Source: Amblyornis subalaris
Taxonomy: Eukaryota > Chordata > Aves > Passeriformes > Ptilonorhynchidae
Length of the DNA stretch: 64,000 nucleotides
Assembly (NCBI GenBank): GCA_018881555.1
Contig: JACAXG010000033.1
Coordinates: 6,592,979 to 6,656,978 of the forward strand
Direction: 5' to 3'
The notes below the pieces were generated by a model that worked only from the letters and a program-made list of their open reading frames with translations, did not search any database and was not told the origin of the DNA. This document shows, in pieces, positions 1 to 12,832 of the stretch (position 1 is its first letter; every line of letters starts with the position of its first letter). Made by a program: the position numbers and the translations under genes.

Positions 1-3000
1 AGAAGCCAAGACTGACGCATAACTATTTCCAGTATATACAAGTACTTCCCTCTGACTTCAGTGGAACTCCACACATGCCTAAAATTAAGTAATTCATTGA
101 AACAAATTCCGAGTAAACAACACTTCTATTAAGGAGAAGATATGGATATACAAAGTATATTTTCTGGGTAAATTAACAGGAATTTTCAGTAAAAAGTTAA
201 CATTGTTAAGAAATGCTAGCAATTTTATTCCAGGAAGGACCCTAATCTTAAATACAATATGAAGAATATCTGTATTACAAAATACATGTTGAATAGTTGC
301 TATCGGTACTGAGCAGAATAAATCAAAAGCTGTACCTGAATGTCTTTCAGCCCAATGTATATCAAACCCGAGCACTATTTTTGTAGTCTAAAGGATTTTT
401 GAATAATTAATAATGAAAGCAGGATTAATAAAACACATCTTGAAAATGTGTAAAAATATCTGGGCTGAGTGTCACCATGAGGTCTACCTGTATAAAAGTA
501 TAACTAGAATGACAAAGTGTGTCCCATCCTCTTGTGACTTTATATAATAGCTTTGCTTTGACAAACATTCTTTTTTTTCTCTTATTTTAGTTGCTCTGCA
601 GGCTGTGGGTTGGCAGAAGTTAATTTCAGAGTCTGTCTTATTCCATGAACAGAAGACCCAGCTCTGAAGGAGTTAGTCAGACCAGATGCCTTTATAAACC
701 ACAGCCAGCACATGAAACAGTTTTCTCTACTGGTTGAGCAATGTAGCCACAAGTTAAAAAAAAAGACTAGCTTTTGCTGCAGGACAGTAACANGGACTTC
801 TGCATATCTGCATGATTTAAGACCCTATATTGGTAAAATGAAATTTGCCCTCACATGCAAATTTTGTTATTATTTAAATAACATAATCATTTTAATATTT
901 TGCAATCTCACTTAATGATCCATCCAAACAAAATTTCAACTTTACTATTTGTAAGATCATGTATAAAATTTAAAATTTTGATATCNGGGGCCTGAGACAT
1001 CTGTGTCAACTTTTGCTGAAATAAAACCTAGGAAAAACCCTGACCTTGAATAAAAAACCCCTGACCAGCTTATTTAGGTTCCTTTTTTGTCTAGATCTGC
1101 TCTCTGTAGGCTTCCCAAAGCACATTTAAACACTAGACAATTTAATTTATAAATGATAAGCATGTTCTTGAATCATTTCCAGTTCTTCTTCCCTTAACTT
1201 CCTGATTTTTCATCACAAGAGATCTTATTCTAGTCTTTGGTTGTGTATTTTTATAAACTGGTATTCATGAACTCTATCCCAGCGGAAACCAGGACAACTG
1301 GTTAATTCGGTCCTTTTTAATAGAGACATTTTTATATTGCATTAATTATGGATTCAATCAGTCCCTGCATTAGAATGGCTCGATCGTATTTGCAGGTATG
1401 ACTCAGATCTAACAAATATCTTCAAAGTATTGGCAGCATAATTTTGACCTGAACAAAATTGCCAGTAACATGCTACAATCAGAAGAACAAGCAAATTATT
1501 TACTAGGAATTAAGACTTCTATTATACATTATAAAGCAGAATATTGTTTTGAAAAATTAGAGTATATTTGGTGTATTTTTGATTGTACAGTGTTCTGCAT
1601 AACACACAACACTGATTCATTCACTCATTCATTCAGCAAAATTTTTCATGTAAAATTGCAGGCATTGCATCAAGTACTTTTTTACTCTTTTGCATAAAAG
1701 GGTCTACTTCCTTTTGAATTAGATTGTTGTCAGCAGAAACAAATAAGAATAACATATTTTCAAGAAGTAGGCCTTTTTTTTACGAGAACTTTTATATTTA
1801 TATTGTAATTTTGTATCTAAAATTTTTATGTATGACCTCTTCAAACAATAAGACATATTGTGAATATTTGGTAAGGAAATTTTGTATGTGGCATTTGTTT
1901 AGGCTAAAAACGAAAGGTAACATCTCAATTCAAAGAGCACTAAAGTCAAGTACCACTTGTAAAACTTCTTGCTATCCCTCTGTCACAGGTACCTAAAGCA
2001 AAAACATACAGTGTCAAAACACTTCTAACCAATAAACAATTTTCCACTACAGCAATTATATCAAGAGCAATGGCAAAATTCTCCCAAGTTATCACCATGC
2101 TTGCAAGGCAATAGTTATTTCCCACGGACACAACTGATATTGGAGTAGAAATTGAGGATTGCTAGTAAAAAAAAAAATAAATTGCCAAGTCGTGTGCTGG
2201 GTTAGCCTGCGTCACTGATTTGTGGAATCACATAGAATTGCTCCTCAGCTCCTTACATCCATGCAATCAGACCTCAATACACCAAAGTAAACGTAGTCCA
2301 TGGGGGCTTCGATCTGATCCCAGCAGGTCACCTGCATTTGAGCTTACAGAAGACCTGATTCTCACCGCCCTAGGCCACGGGAATCGGAATCCCACAATAA
2401 TGATCAGAATGAGGCACTGAGGGGAGCGAAAATGAAACTTGATGCTCGTACATTGGCTTAGGCAATGGAACCAAAATCTTGTTCCTGGACTCAAGCGCAC
2501 ATGCAGCTTAGAGAGAAACACACAGGTAAGGCAATCAATAATTGTGAACACAGTATCAAATTCAGGAGAGGTTTTTGTTGTGCAATGATTTTCCTCCACA
2601 GACAAAATTTATAAAGTGGAAGATAAAATAGAAAAATTATATCTTATGTTCTTACATGTCCTGATATGACATTTGCCAGAAGTGTATGTTTTAAAATCAC
2701 CCATTACCTCCTACTCATTGTATCAAGAACTCTGGTTCTGACTGTTAACTGTGCAGCTTTATTTGAAATTGATGATTAAAACACTTCTCTTCACCCTACC
2801 CAAGTTGGAAATTTTCTCAAGACACAAAACGTGCACCTACTGATGACTAATANTTTTATGCATTAGCACAGACAAATGCATACCCCATAAAATATGAAAG
2901 AACAATATTGTATTAAATCCACTTCCATCCAACTGTCATTTTGATTAAAATTTGTGGCCACTTTTATGCATTAAAATGGAAATTCCATATGTTCAAGAAG

Positions 3001-5197
3001 GGCTTTGCTGGGCCTAAAAAAGAATGATGGGCCATCCATTCCTGTAATTTAATAATTAAACCCTAAAAACCTCAAAATTGAACCATAACTTTATTTATAA
3101 ACAAAATAATAGTTCTATATTTTACTTCTGCTCTCTGTTGAAGCACCAGAGAAGCAATTATATATCAGCAACACTTTCAAATACTAACTTTCTAAGGAAT
3201 TGGTCCATATAGAAGTGAAATGCTGGGTCAACAATTAATTATGAGATCAGACTCTACTTTGAGACCTTGTTGAAGCAAACAGAAATAGGACAAGAACAGG
3301 CACCTCACTCAATACCCTAATTTATTTGCCATTATAACAGAATGAGTGCTGCACATGTGCAGGATGATTTGAGACTGATGGGATTCTGGTACCCAGATAT
3401 GGATGTAAAAAGATCAAAATGCAGGGCCAGTAATTCTGTATACATGACCAAGTAGTAGACTGTATTCAGCACCATGAACAACACCATGTTCTCTTATGTA
3501 ACTCACTCTGCTGAAACAAAATTTAACATTGACTAGTAGGTTCATGATCATCAGTGAAATCTGATCTGAGAAAGTATAACATCTTACTGAACTCTGAAAA
3601 GCTAAATTGTTGTAATTAGAGCAGGCAGAAGGTAACTCTAACAGACAACCTTTGACATAAATGCAAGATTTGCAAGTTACTTTTTTCTTTTTTATATACA
3701 AAAATATGAAGTTCATGTCAGAAAACATATTTGTAGTAGGTCAACTTATTTGACTTTTCCATTTAAAATGGATATTCATATTCTGTACTTTCTGTCATCC
3801 AACCTAAACAATTTTAAAGCCAGCTGTACCTTAAAAAAAAAGTTTACAGAAATAAATATCTTAATTCAAATTTTATGCGTTAGAGGTAAACAGGCATAAT
3901 CAGAGGTGGCTACATGATTAGAAGAATCTTAAGTCTACTCAGAAGCACAGCTGAGGAGCCCCAAATCCTGCTCACCTCAAACAGCAATAAGACTAAAGAT
4001 GAAAGCTATTGTGAAAGAAACTGGATCACTTACAGACTACTGATGCTCTAACATTCATTTTAAAAAAGACATCTGATTTTTTATGATATTTGTACTTTAG
4101 ATCACTAGTTTTTATTTGGTAGTTGCTAGGGTGGGGAGAGCAGGGAAGCTTTGTGGTTCCTGTGATAGGAAACAAGCTACAAGAAATACAATTTAAGCAA
4201 TCATGTCCTCAGTCCTGTTTGCGAAATCTTTTTTAGCCAAGATCCTGAATCAAAGATTATTAACGAAATAGAATAAATTCCATATAAGCCTGTGGATTTT
4301 AGGTGATGTCCTAAATGAATGTTCTTCTTTGAGAATATCAGAAGTAAGTAGAGTGATTATACTCTGGAACTTAAATTTCATTTAGCTTACTGAAGCTTAA
4401 GTGAAATACATTTTATGTTAGTTGGTCACTCAGAAATGCATTTTAAGCAAAGCTTTAGTCTTTACCTACAATTTACTCCATTTCAACTTCTCTCAATAGT
4501 TTAAGATATCAGCTGTCATCAGTTAAAACAATATAAAAGTATACATTAGAGGAGTGAACTGATTTAGCAACTCAGGAATATTTTTAGTTACTTAGTGCAA
4601 CTAGAGTATGTGTGCAAACTGTTATAATAAAATTCTGTATTTCATCCTATAAGGCATCATTGTGTTAGGAAAAAGAAAGAAATGTAGGCATTTTATCCCC
4701 AAAAGAAACAAATGTATCCCATTAATATGTCAACATTATAATAGGCATCAGAGGTCTTTTATGGAGCACAGTCTTCAGTGTTCTTTGTAGAACCTTTTAA
4801 AAAGGAGAGCCATGACAGAAAAATATCTTACTGGATAGGCATTCCTTTATTAATTTTACTATTTATTAATAGGTTGTTCTAATGTAGAAATGATGCTAAA
4901 CTTCTGAATTCCTTGTAATCTGACTCTTTTGTCAGGTACAAGGCAGCCTTTCTCTTTGAAAGCTCCTACTTCCGTAAAGTTCTCATACCTTCTTCCTTTT
5001 AGGATGAGATGTTTCCCAGAAAAGTGAATTGGCATTTTTAATAATAATTTCCCTCTCTACTATTGATCAGAAAGAGTTGAACAATTGAAAATCTGAGTGA
5101 TTTGAAGTTGCCTTACTCAACTCTAACACATCGTGCAGATTTGGGATCTAATGTTCAAAGTTCAACCTGCAGATAGCATAAATATCTGGTACCTTAA
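1..5197. other. AT-rich non-coding DNA, probable TNFSF13B intron 2
   Basis: No coding exon is recognisable on either strand. The minus strand was inspected for the missing TNFSF13B exons that should encode the TNF-homology domain, and none was seen in the longer open stretches. Since exon 2 at 5468-5573 ends in a good splice donor, this whole stretch is most simply intron 2 of TNFSF13B, with the remaining exons left of position 1. A short exon could still have been missed by eye. Confidence 0.5.
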
Positions 5198-5200
5198 AGA

Positions 5201-5284
5201 GTATGTCCCTGCTCATTGCAGGAGGGTTGGACTACATGGCCTTTAAAGGTCCCTTCAAACTCGAAACATTCTGTGATTCTATAT
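5201..5284 (+). mobile_element. CR1 LINE 3'-end fragment
   Basis: About 85 bases match the 3' terminus of avian CR1 elements: the run containing TTGGACTACATGGCCTTTAA, then AAGGTCCCTTCAAACTC, ending in ATTCTGTGATTCTAT. It is a very short 5'-truncated copy in plus orientation, inside the probable TNFSF13B intron 2 and therefore antisense to that gene. The leading segment, with TGTCCCTGCTCATTGCAG, resembles that of the copy at 42.6 kb, so the two may share a subfamily. Confidence 0.85.
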
Positions 5285-5467
5285 GCTATCCATTAAGAGA
5301 ATATGCTTTTGGTTAACGCCATTTATCCAGCAATAATTTTGAAAACCAGAATGGGGTCTGGAAGCACAGATTAACTGACAGGAGAAAACACGAACCAAGC
5401 ACTCCTGCTTTTGTGTAGACAGTATTCAACTGCGGCATCCCAGCCCAATCCACTGGATGGTATTTAC

Positions 5468-6033
5468 CTTTTTCTTCTCTGTGGACAGCAGACCGTCTGC
5501 CCCTGTTTCTACTCCTGTTCCAGATTTCCTTTTGGAAGCTCTCAGCCGGGCCAGTACCAGGAAGCCTGTTCTCCTTACAAGGAGAAGCGACAGTCAGTGA
5601 AAGCAGCCCCAAGTTCATCCCCTTCAAGTCCCACATTTGTTCATGTATGGTTCAAGCCCCACATTTGTTCATCCCCTGCAAGTCAAAAACCACCCCTCCA
5701 GCTTACCTGCCTGGCGCCAGCTGCAGACACTTGCAGGAAGGAAGAAACAGAGCTACCTGCTTTATTTTCATCAGGGGACACGAGTGGCTGGTCTAGCGGA
5801 GACCTTGCCTGGACACTGTAGATCAGCTCGCTGCGCAGAGCTTCTAGTTCTGTTTTCAGGATGATAACATGGTAAAGAGATACTGCTGCAAGACAAGAGG
5901 ACAGGAGCATTGCAAGCCACAGGAATGTGACAGAAAAAAGTCCCGTGGTGCCTGAAACAGCACCAGGGGGGGCAGAGGGAGAGGAGGCGGTATCCTTCTG
6001 TTGGATGACGTGCACACAGTCCACGGATTTCAT
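5468..6033 (-). CDS. TNFSF13B: TNFSF13B (BAFF/BLyS), 5' partial: coding exons 1 and 2
   Basis: TNFSF13B is a type II membrane cytokine of the TNF family that sustains B-cell survival and is released by furin cleavage. Exon 1 spans 6033-5707 (109 codons, ending in phase 0). It starts at the ATG at 6033; an in-frame TAA stop lies about 65 bases upstream with no earlier in-frame ATG. Residues 1-30 are a cytoplasmic tail, about 31-58 a hydrophobic signal anchor, then a charged stalk. The donor is GTAAGC. Exon 2 spans 5573-5468 (35 codons plus one base), preceded by a pyrimidine-rich acceptor and followed by donor GTAAAT; it encodes a basic stretch with RGRR at residues 133-136, a furin-type site where mammalian BAFF has its own. 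The TNF domain, about 145 residues in the family, is absent from the window. The identification rests on the signal-anchor and furin-site layout and the position beside ABHD13 and LIG4. Confidence 0.88.
5574..5706 (-). other. TNFSF13B intron 1 (133 bp) with a 28-bp-period tandem duplication
   Basis: The intron is bounded by GTAAGC on the exon 1 side and a TTGTAAG acceptor on the exon 2 side, read on the minus strand. Within it, the plus-strand 22-mers at 5623-5644 and 5651-5672 differ at one base, giving a two-copy direct repeat of period 28. At 133 bp it is unusually short for this window. Confidence 0.7.
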
Positions 6034-6071
6034 CGCTGCTCTTTCCTTACTAAAGCCAGAGGGAGAGTTCA

Positions 6072-6098
6072 GCTGTCCCCTTCCGAGGTGCAATCCAT
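6072..6098 (-). promoter_or_regulatory. possible short upstream ORF before TNFSF13B
   Basis: An ATG at 6098 on the minus strand opens a nine-codon frame that ends in TGA about 40 bases before the TNFSF13B start and is out of frame with it. If the mRNA begins upstream of 6098, this is a small upstream ORF that could dampen translation. The transcription start cannot be placed, so its inclusion in the transcript is inferred. Confidence 0.3.
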
Positions 6099-6099
6099 G

Positions 6100-9000
6100 T
6101 TACCAGTTGCTCTCTGAAACTAAGGGCATCCAGAATAAGTGAACAAAACGCCCAGATCATTTCCTGTCATATGAAGCCGTTGATAGCACCATTAAACTTA
6201 ATGTACAGAGTGAACGTCTAAGATTCGGTCTTTGTTTTGTTTTCATCTCTCTCTGCTGCATTTTGGAAATGAATACTTTCTCACAAGCTACTTATTCAAT
6301 CTACCTTCCTCCTTTCACTTTCAACTAGTTATTTATGTGGCAGCTTGCTACAGCCATTTCCCATAATCTTTAAATTTAGGCACAGTCAGTACCACCAGTA
6401 ATTTTGAGCCTTATCTAGAANTGCAGAAACCATGTAAAGTTTCCTGACAGCATGTCTATCATCCAGCGCTACTTAAAAGACATACACGTATGGCAGACAT
6501 GTGCCCCTGTGTGTGAAGGCATATAGATGTACTGTTTATACATATATACATATATACTGTTTATACATATACATATATATTAACATCTATATTAACATAT
6601 TTAAAGTGCCAATATGCCTACAGAGGAGACAAATTATTCAAAATAAAATTTTTGTCCTTTCCTAAACACAATAGTGAAAAATATTCTCAGGTATGAGTCA
6701 CAAATTACTGGTTTCTCAGCTGTATGAAGTTGCAGATTCTGCAGTTCAGTTCATCAAACTAACTTGAAAAGGGATGACATTTTATTAAAATTTTCTAAAA
6801 AATACAGTCTTTCTACAGAATTCAAGAACCTGGATTAATGCAAAAGGGAACACAAAGAAGTAGGGAGAGGAAATTTGGCGGGGAGAACAAGAAGAGGTGA
6901 AAACTAGAGGATGGAAAAGAATAAGAAAGGGGAAATAAGAACTTATTTAGAGAATTTAAAAATTAAACACAACCCAAAACTTTAAACATGCATGCTGACA
7001 ACACTCAGGTGAATCCTGAGTGTCTGATTTAAGTTAATCTTTTAAGATTTTATAAGTCCTTTCATCTTAAACCCCTATATTAGGAATTCCTTTCTCTCTG
7101 CAACAGCAAGGCTACCTAGATATCTCACACATGTTCATATGCTTTTTGTATTGTCTTCTCACACAAAATTAAACTTTTACCCCTTTGTTAAATGTTCCAG
7201 TGTTTTGGGGCAGAAGNAAAACGATAAACAGCATCACAATTATGGCTAAAATCAACAGGTCAACCCCTCTTACCATGTAAGTAAACTTTATCTTTGCAAA
7301 AGAGAAAAGTTTTACAGGTCAGTCCAAATACTGTATAATAAATCCTGATGACAACACCTATCAGCATAGTTCAGATCAAGTTAATTCTGTTGCAAAGGAG
7401 AAGGAAGAAGGAAAAATAATGGAGAAACAACTTTCATAGCCGCTCCCACTTCTGTTTCTTACAGCTACAAGAAATTTAGTATGATTATAAACTTTATCAT
7501 CTTCCGTTGTGATGCAAGGTTCTCTTTTCCTTATTTTGCCATCTCTAGCAACCACACACATCCTGCACAGACAAGCAAATCTGTTCCTAAATGCAAAGGA
7601 AAAAAGTATACCATGTATCTTAGCTTGCTCCTAGAAGCCACATACATACTGTGAGAAATTATACAGAAATCAGTGTGGGGTGGAAAAAACCAGAACACCA
7701 TACCATTTCTGTTCCTATTTTCAAGGCTAAGTTAAGGTGTAAGTGGGGCTGCATTTTGAAGGAAATTTAATATGAACTAATATAGGGNTTTTTTAACAGA
7801 ATAAGGAATTATTAGAACTAAGCAGACATGCCTTCAAGTATCCCTAGACATCAGAATATTACCAGCCTAGTACTGACTGTTCCAAAACTAAAAAATAATA
7901 TGACAGTTGGAAAAGAAATGCTATTTTAGAAAATGAAACCAAATGAGAGAATGAAAGTTATAACTAGCTATCCAGGAATTGGCCAGTGAGGTCTCTGCAG
8001 TCATTAATGTATCAGAAAATAACAGACAGGTATATAAATAGCAGTGCTCTAGCCACTTCTAGAGAAAATAGGCTGTTCCCAGCCTCCATGCCTTCTTTAA
8101 ATGGGGTCATTATTTGGGCTGACAAAATAATCGTGGTGACATAGAGGACTTCTGTAAGACATCTGGCTCTGTCTCGCTTATCATTCTGATCAATGAGAAT
8201 TTCAAAGGGGAGATGAGGAAAATCACAACAACCCACACATGGGAAATCATTAAATTCAATAGGTACTTGTAGTTGAGCATCAAAGCATTGTTCTGTGGAT
8301 TTATAAGCAGTTACGTGGTTTGAAAGAAAACGTAACTTCAGACAATTTCTGCAATGACAGTAACGGTGGAACAATCAATAATGACAGTAAGAGATCAGTC
8401 ATGAAAAAGAACATGAATTACTTAGAAATATACTTGGTTGAACAACTTCTGTTTTAACATAATCAAATGGAGCTTCAGTCAATTGCAGATTGCTAATTGC
8501 ATTAAAGTAAATCACAAAAAATTACTTCAAAAAAACTCCCCAAACCAAACCCAAACCAAACAAAAACCCCATTCTAGTTGCAGAGCCTAGAACCTGGAGT
8601 CGGTGCCTCAAAGCTTGAGACTATGTCTTGTCATAACATATTCTCCTTATGATTCTTCTTGTTGGCAGAGCTGCAGAGTAGTCCTTAGCCTGCTTAAAGC
8701 ACTCAGTAAGATTACCACAGGTGTTTTAAACTGCTGTGTTTTAAACTAAGGTGTGACTAAAGAGGACTAAGGAGTGCTCAGATCAGCCTCCCATTAGGAG
8801 ACAAGGGAAGGTGATTATTCCAGCTGAACACAAGCTCCCAGTGGAATATTCTTGTTGAAATAGAGGTGCACTATTTGGATATACATGCTGGGGCAAAATA
8901 GCATCATGCTTACTTTTATATTGACAAATCTATTTGCATATAGCTAAGACTCACAAAACTGAACTGTGAAAAAAGTCAAAAATCCAGAATGAATATAAGA

Positions 9001-12000
9001 GACATAAAGAACTCACCACAGAAAGGGTATTCAGTTTTTGGTTAGCAGCCTGCTTCTACTGGACAGCTTCCCTGAAAATCCTTTTGCAAAAATTTGTACC
9101 ACATTAAAAATTTTTGACTCAAGTCACACATGTAGGCAGAAAAGCCTTAGGGCCTGCCTCAAGATCACTTCAAAGCAGCATTTTCCAAACTATTTCTAGA
9201 AAAGAAAATGTCACTGCATTAAACTGCAGACACCTAGTCCTGGCCATCTAACTCTGAAAGNAAATAAGAATAAACCCTTACAATAAATAAATAAATATGA
9301 CCGTATTCTGAAAATATGGTCCTATTTCGCACGCCCAGTACATGATCTGTGCATATACCATAGTGTCTCCTTAACCCAAAGGATGAGCTCTGTTGAACAC
9401 TCAAGTTTACTGACTAAAAAACCTCTTTAATTTAGCCAAGGAAAACTATTAAGAAATGCCTTGGCTAGTCTAAGAATTCTAATTAACCAAGCCTTTTACT
9501 TTTAGGAAAAAGAGCAAACTTTCAGGTAAAATTCAAAATAATAAATAAATGAAAACCAAAACCCAACACATTACCACTGAAGACTCTTAGAGGTGAGAAT
9601 GTTTCACTACAACCCAGGAAAATGGGATCCTAGACAAAATTAAGGCTGGTTAAACTTTCCAAGATGTTACACCAGGAACAAGCCCTGTAATTTTATGCAG
9701 GCAATTAATTTTTTCATTTCCATTATGCAGAGTATCAGATTAAATGATCAAGATGGGTCCTGCTAACTTGCAAATTTATAGAAGATCAACATTACATCTG
9801 CAGGGAACCAAGGCAGAGATAATAACGAGTCACACAGGAAATTTGTGGTTGAACCAGAAACTGAATTCTTGATTTCCTGAAATCCAGTAGTGTACTTTAA
9901 CCACAAAAGCATCTTCTTTGTGGGGCAGGAAAATCCCATAATGAAGTCTAATGTACAAAAGAGAAGCAGTTGATATGACTATGAAGGCTTGGGTAAAAAC
10001 CCAATTTACTGAAGAAACACGAAAGTTTACTTAAAAACAAATGTTCTGTTTTTAAAAAAGAGGTTGTGCAGATCCTGCAACTCAGAGATCCAAGCAAGTC
10101 TGTCGAAGGCCACACTAAAAGTACGCCTCCAGTGGCAAGGGTCCAACTTCACATACTTCTGAAGCAGCCACAAAATGGTCCCTGCGGTTTTTACAAGAAA
10201 GAGACCACGGTATCTTGCCTTACCACACACAACAGTGCAGAACAGATAGAGAAGCACAGAATGAGCAAAGGTTCCATCCAAAACACGTTTAATTTCAAGT
10301 CCTTTCTGAAGATGGACAAAATAGGACTATTCTGGAGGAGATCCGAATAAATCCTGTATTAGAGTTTTCTGCTATTAAAGAGATCCATATTAAGAGTATT
10401 CATAGATACCCCTCTGAAACAGTACACATTCCCTCCAAGGATACTTAATTAGCTCTTTCACCCATTAACTACAACTTACACAGTAGCAAAGCCAGGCAAG
10501 TTCTGCCTCACAAATGGATTCAAAAAGCACTCTGTTTCTGGATACACTCCACTCCTGTGAGAGTATATCTCCTGGAGATGTATCTTACATCCTATTCTTT
10601 TAACTTCTAGGAAGCTGTTGAATACCTTGCAAGTAAAAGATGTTTTATACAAACAGTTAAAGCCTTATTTTTATATAAATTACCTTGTTAAAAGGAAAAA
10701 ATAATCCTATGAGATGTTTCTGAAGCAAAAAGGGTATTCTTTTCTCTTTGCCTCATAATTTCAAAGTTGCCAACGATAACACAAATGTCTCTGCACATTC
10801 TAGATATGCCATCCTTGATTTATTCCTTGCAATATTTTATTTCTCTAGACATCTAGACAATTTGAGCCCAAATGCATACTACATAAAGTAAACCTACAGC
10901 TGACTTGCAGCCATTGTCCCTTTCTACATGATTATTACAGTGCTTTCAAAGAGCACAGGAAACAACACAGGAAGGAAAAGCAATTAGTATAGGTATCTTT
11001 CAAAGTATGCAGCAGAGCCAACAAGAAATAGAAAATAACTTTAAAAACATATAAAATATAAAAAGACAAAGCAGCTTAATGCCAGTCTTCTCCCCTTCCC
11101 CCCCTCCATCCCCATGAGGTTATAGCAATTGCTTCTTACTGCCAAGGGAAAAAGGAGCTCTGTCATACAGCTTAGCCCACTTCTCTTACAGTCTCACTGG
11201 CTTTGCTATCCAGCAACATGGAGTACTGCATTTCTCCACCTCTTTGACACTATGCAACTTTACAGATTTTGCACAGATGGGCTAAAAATACATTTGTATG
11301 CTAACAAAATACACGCAGAGCCATGGCCCTTCATGTGGGAGTGGCCACTCTGCTGCTGCTACAATCTGGAGACCTTCAGTAGAAGGCACAGAACAAGGAT
11401 TCAAGTATTTTCAAATCATAATGTTATTTCTTCATAGCTGTATGTAATTGCTACACTGTCCCTGAGTCCTAAAGGACAGGAAGGAAAGAGTTCTCTGCCT
11501 GACCTTTCCTTTGAATTTTTGTAGTTAGCCCACACCAGACATTGTGTAATGCAAACCAGCTGTAGAATTTCCTTTCTTTCTGACTTCAAGCAGCAAAACC
11601 CGCTCCCTAGTTGCTTGTCAAAATCAGCAGCAACATCTCTCTGAACTGGGTATGTGAACGTACTTATATTTCTATCAGCCACCTTGCCGCTTTGCTTTAT
11701 TCAGCTCATTGCTTCAGATTATTAAATATGTATCTCTGATTGGGAGTGAAANCACATTCCATAATACAGTGAAACCAAGTCTGCTCAAGCTGCATTGCCT
11801 TCTAGAGAAAGAAAAATTGCTGTTTTTCCAAGAAGTACAAGAGTTATTCTGCCCCCACCCAAGCTGAAGCACAACAAATTAATCACATTAATGTTTTCAA
11901 AACAAATCCAGAAAATAATCAGTGCATCCTCCTTATCTACTTACAGAGAAAGAACTCANTATAGTCTAAAATGAAGACCCTGAAGAGCGTCCAACAAGGG

Positions 12001-12136
12001 ATTTAAAGCTCAGGCATGTTCAATATCTTTGGAGCAAATAATTTTTGTTAAGCCAATGGTTCCGTATTTTCTCAAAACCTTATCTACCTATACTTGATCT
12101 TTTTAACAGACAGCGAGCCTTTGGTCCAGGTTTCAT
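6100..12136. other. intergenic DNA between TNFSF13B and the ABHD13 3' region
   Basis: The first few hundred bases should hold the TNFSF13B promoter, but no TATA box or CpG island stands out. Positions 6530-6600 carry an AT-rich CATATA-type simple repeat. Positions 8520-8575 hold an A/C-rich low-complexity tract. No gene, RNA or recognisable transposon was found elsewhere. Open frames here are at chance level. Confidence 0.6.
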
Positions 12137-12832
12137 TTCATAGAGCCACAGAATGGCCTGGGTTGGAGGGGACCTTAAAGCTCATCTTGTTCCAAGCCCC
12201 CCTGCTGTGGGCAGGGAGATCTTCCACTAGATCAAGTTGCTGAGAGCTTCATCCAGCCTGGCCTTGAACACTCCCAGGGATGGAGCATCTACAAACTTCT
12301 CTGGGCAACCTGTTCAGTGCCTCACCACCTTCACAGAAAAGAACTCCCTCCTAATATCTAATCTAAACCTACCCTCTTTCAGTGTTAAGCCTTTCCCTGT
12401 TGTCCTGTCACCACATGAACTTGCGAAAAGTCCCTCCATCTATCTTGTAGCCTCCCTTCAGGTACTGGAAGGCAGCAATTAGGTTACCCCAAAGCCTTTT
12501 CTTTTCCAGGCTGAACAAGCCAAATTCTCTTAGCTCTTTCTCATAGAAGTGTTCCATCCCTCTAATCAACTTGGTGGCCCTCCTCTGGACTCCCTCCAAC
12601 AGCTCAATGCCCTTCCTGTGCTGAGGAATCAAGAGCTGGATGCAGTACTGCAGGTGGGGTCTCACCAGATCGGAGGAGAGGGGCAGAATCCCCTCCCTCG
12701 CCCTGCTGGCCACACTGCTTTGGATGCAGCCCAGGATACATTTGGCTTTCCGGGCTGTGAGTGCACATGGCCGGGCCATGTCCAGCCTCTCACCCACCAG
12801 CACCCACAAGTCCTTCTTGGCAGGGCTGCTCC
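12137..12832 (-). mobile_element. CR1 LINE, 3' portion (about 0.7 kb), minus orientation
   Basis: Read on the minus strand, this is the C-terminal part of the CR1 reverse transcriptase ORF followed by the short CR1 3' UTR. A frame at 12408-12809 is still largely open and contains the family hallmarks RPHLQYC and LEGVQRRATKLI. The plus strand begins with ACAGAATGGCCTGGGTTGG, the complement of the CR1 3' end. It is 5'-truncated, as is usual for CR1, and no longer mobile. The nearby frames on the other strand are shadows. Confidence 0.93.

Noticed and set aside
6034..6093. N-terminal extension of TNFSF13B in frame upstream of 6033
   Set aside because: The extension contains no ATG (its first codon is TTG) and is bounded by a TAA, so translation should start at 6033.
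8012..8374. 120-codon minus-strand frame with several Cys residues
   Set aside because: No recognisable domain, no splice context, AT-rich surroundings; length is within chance for 64 kb in six frames.
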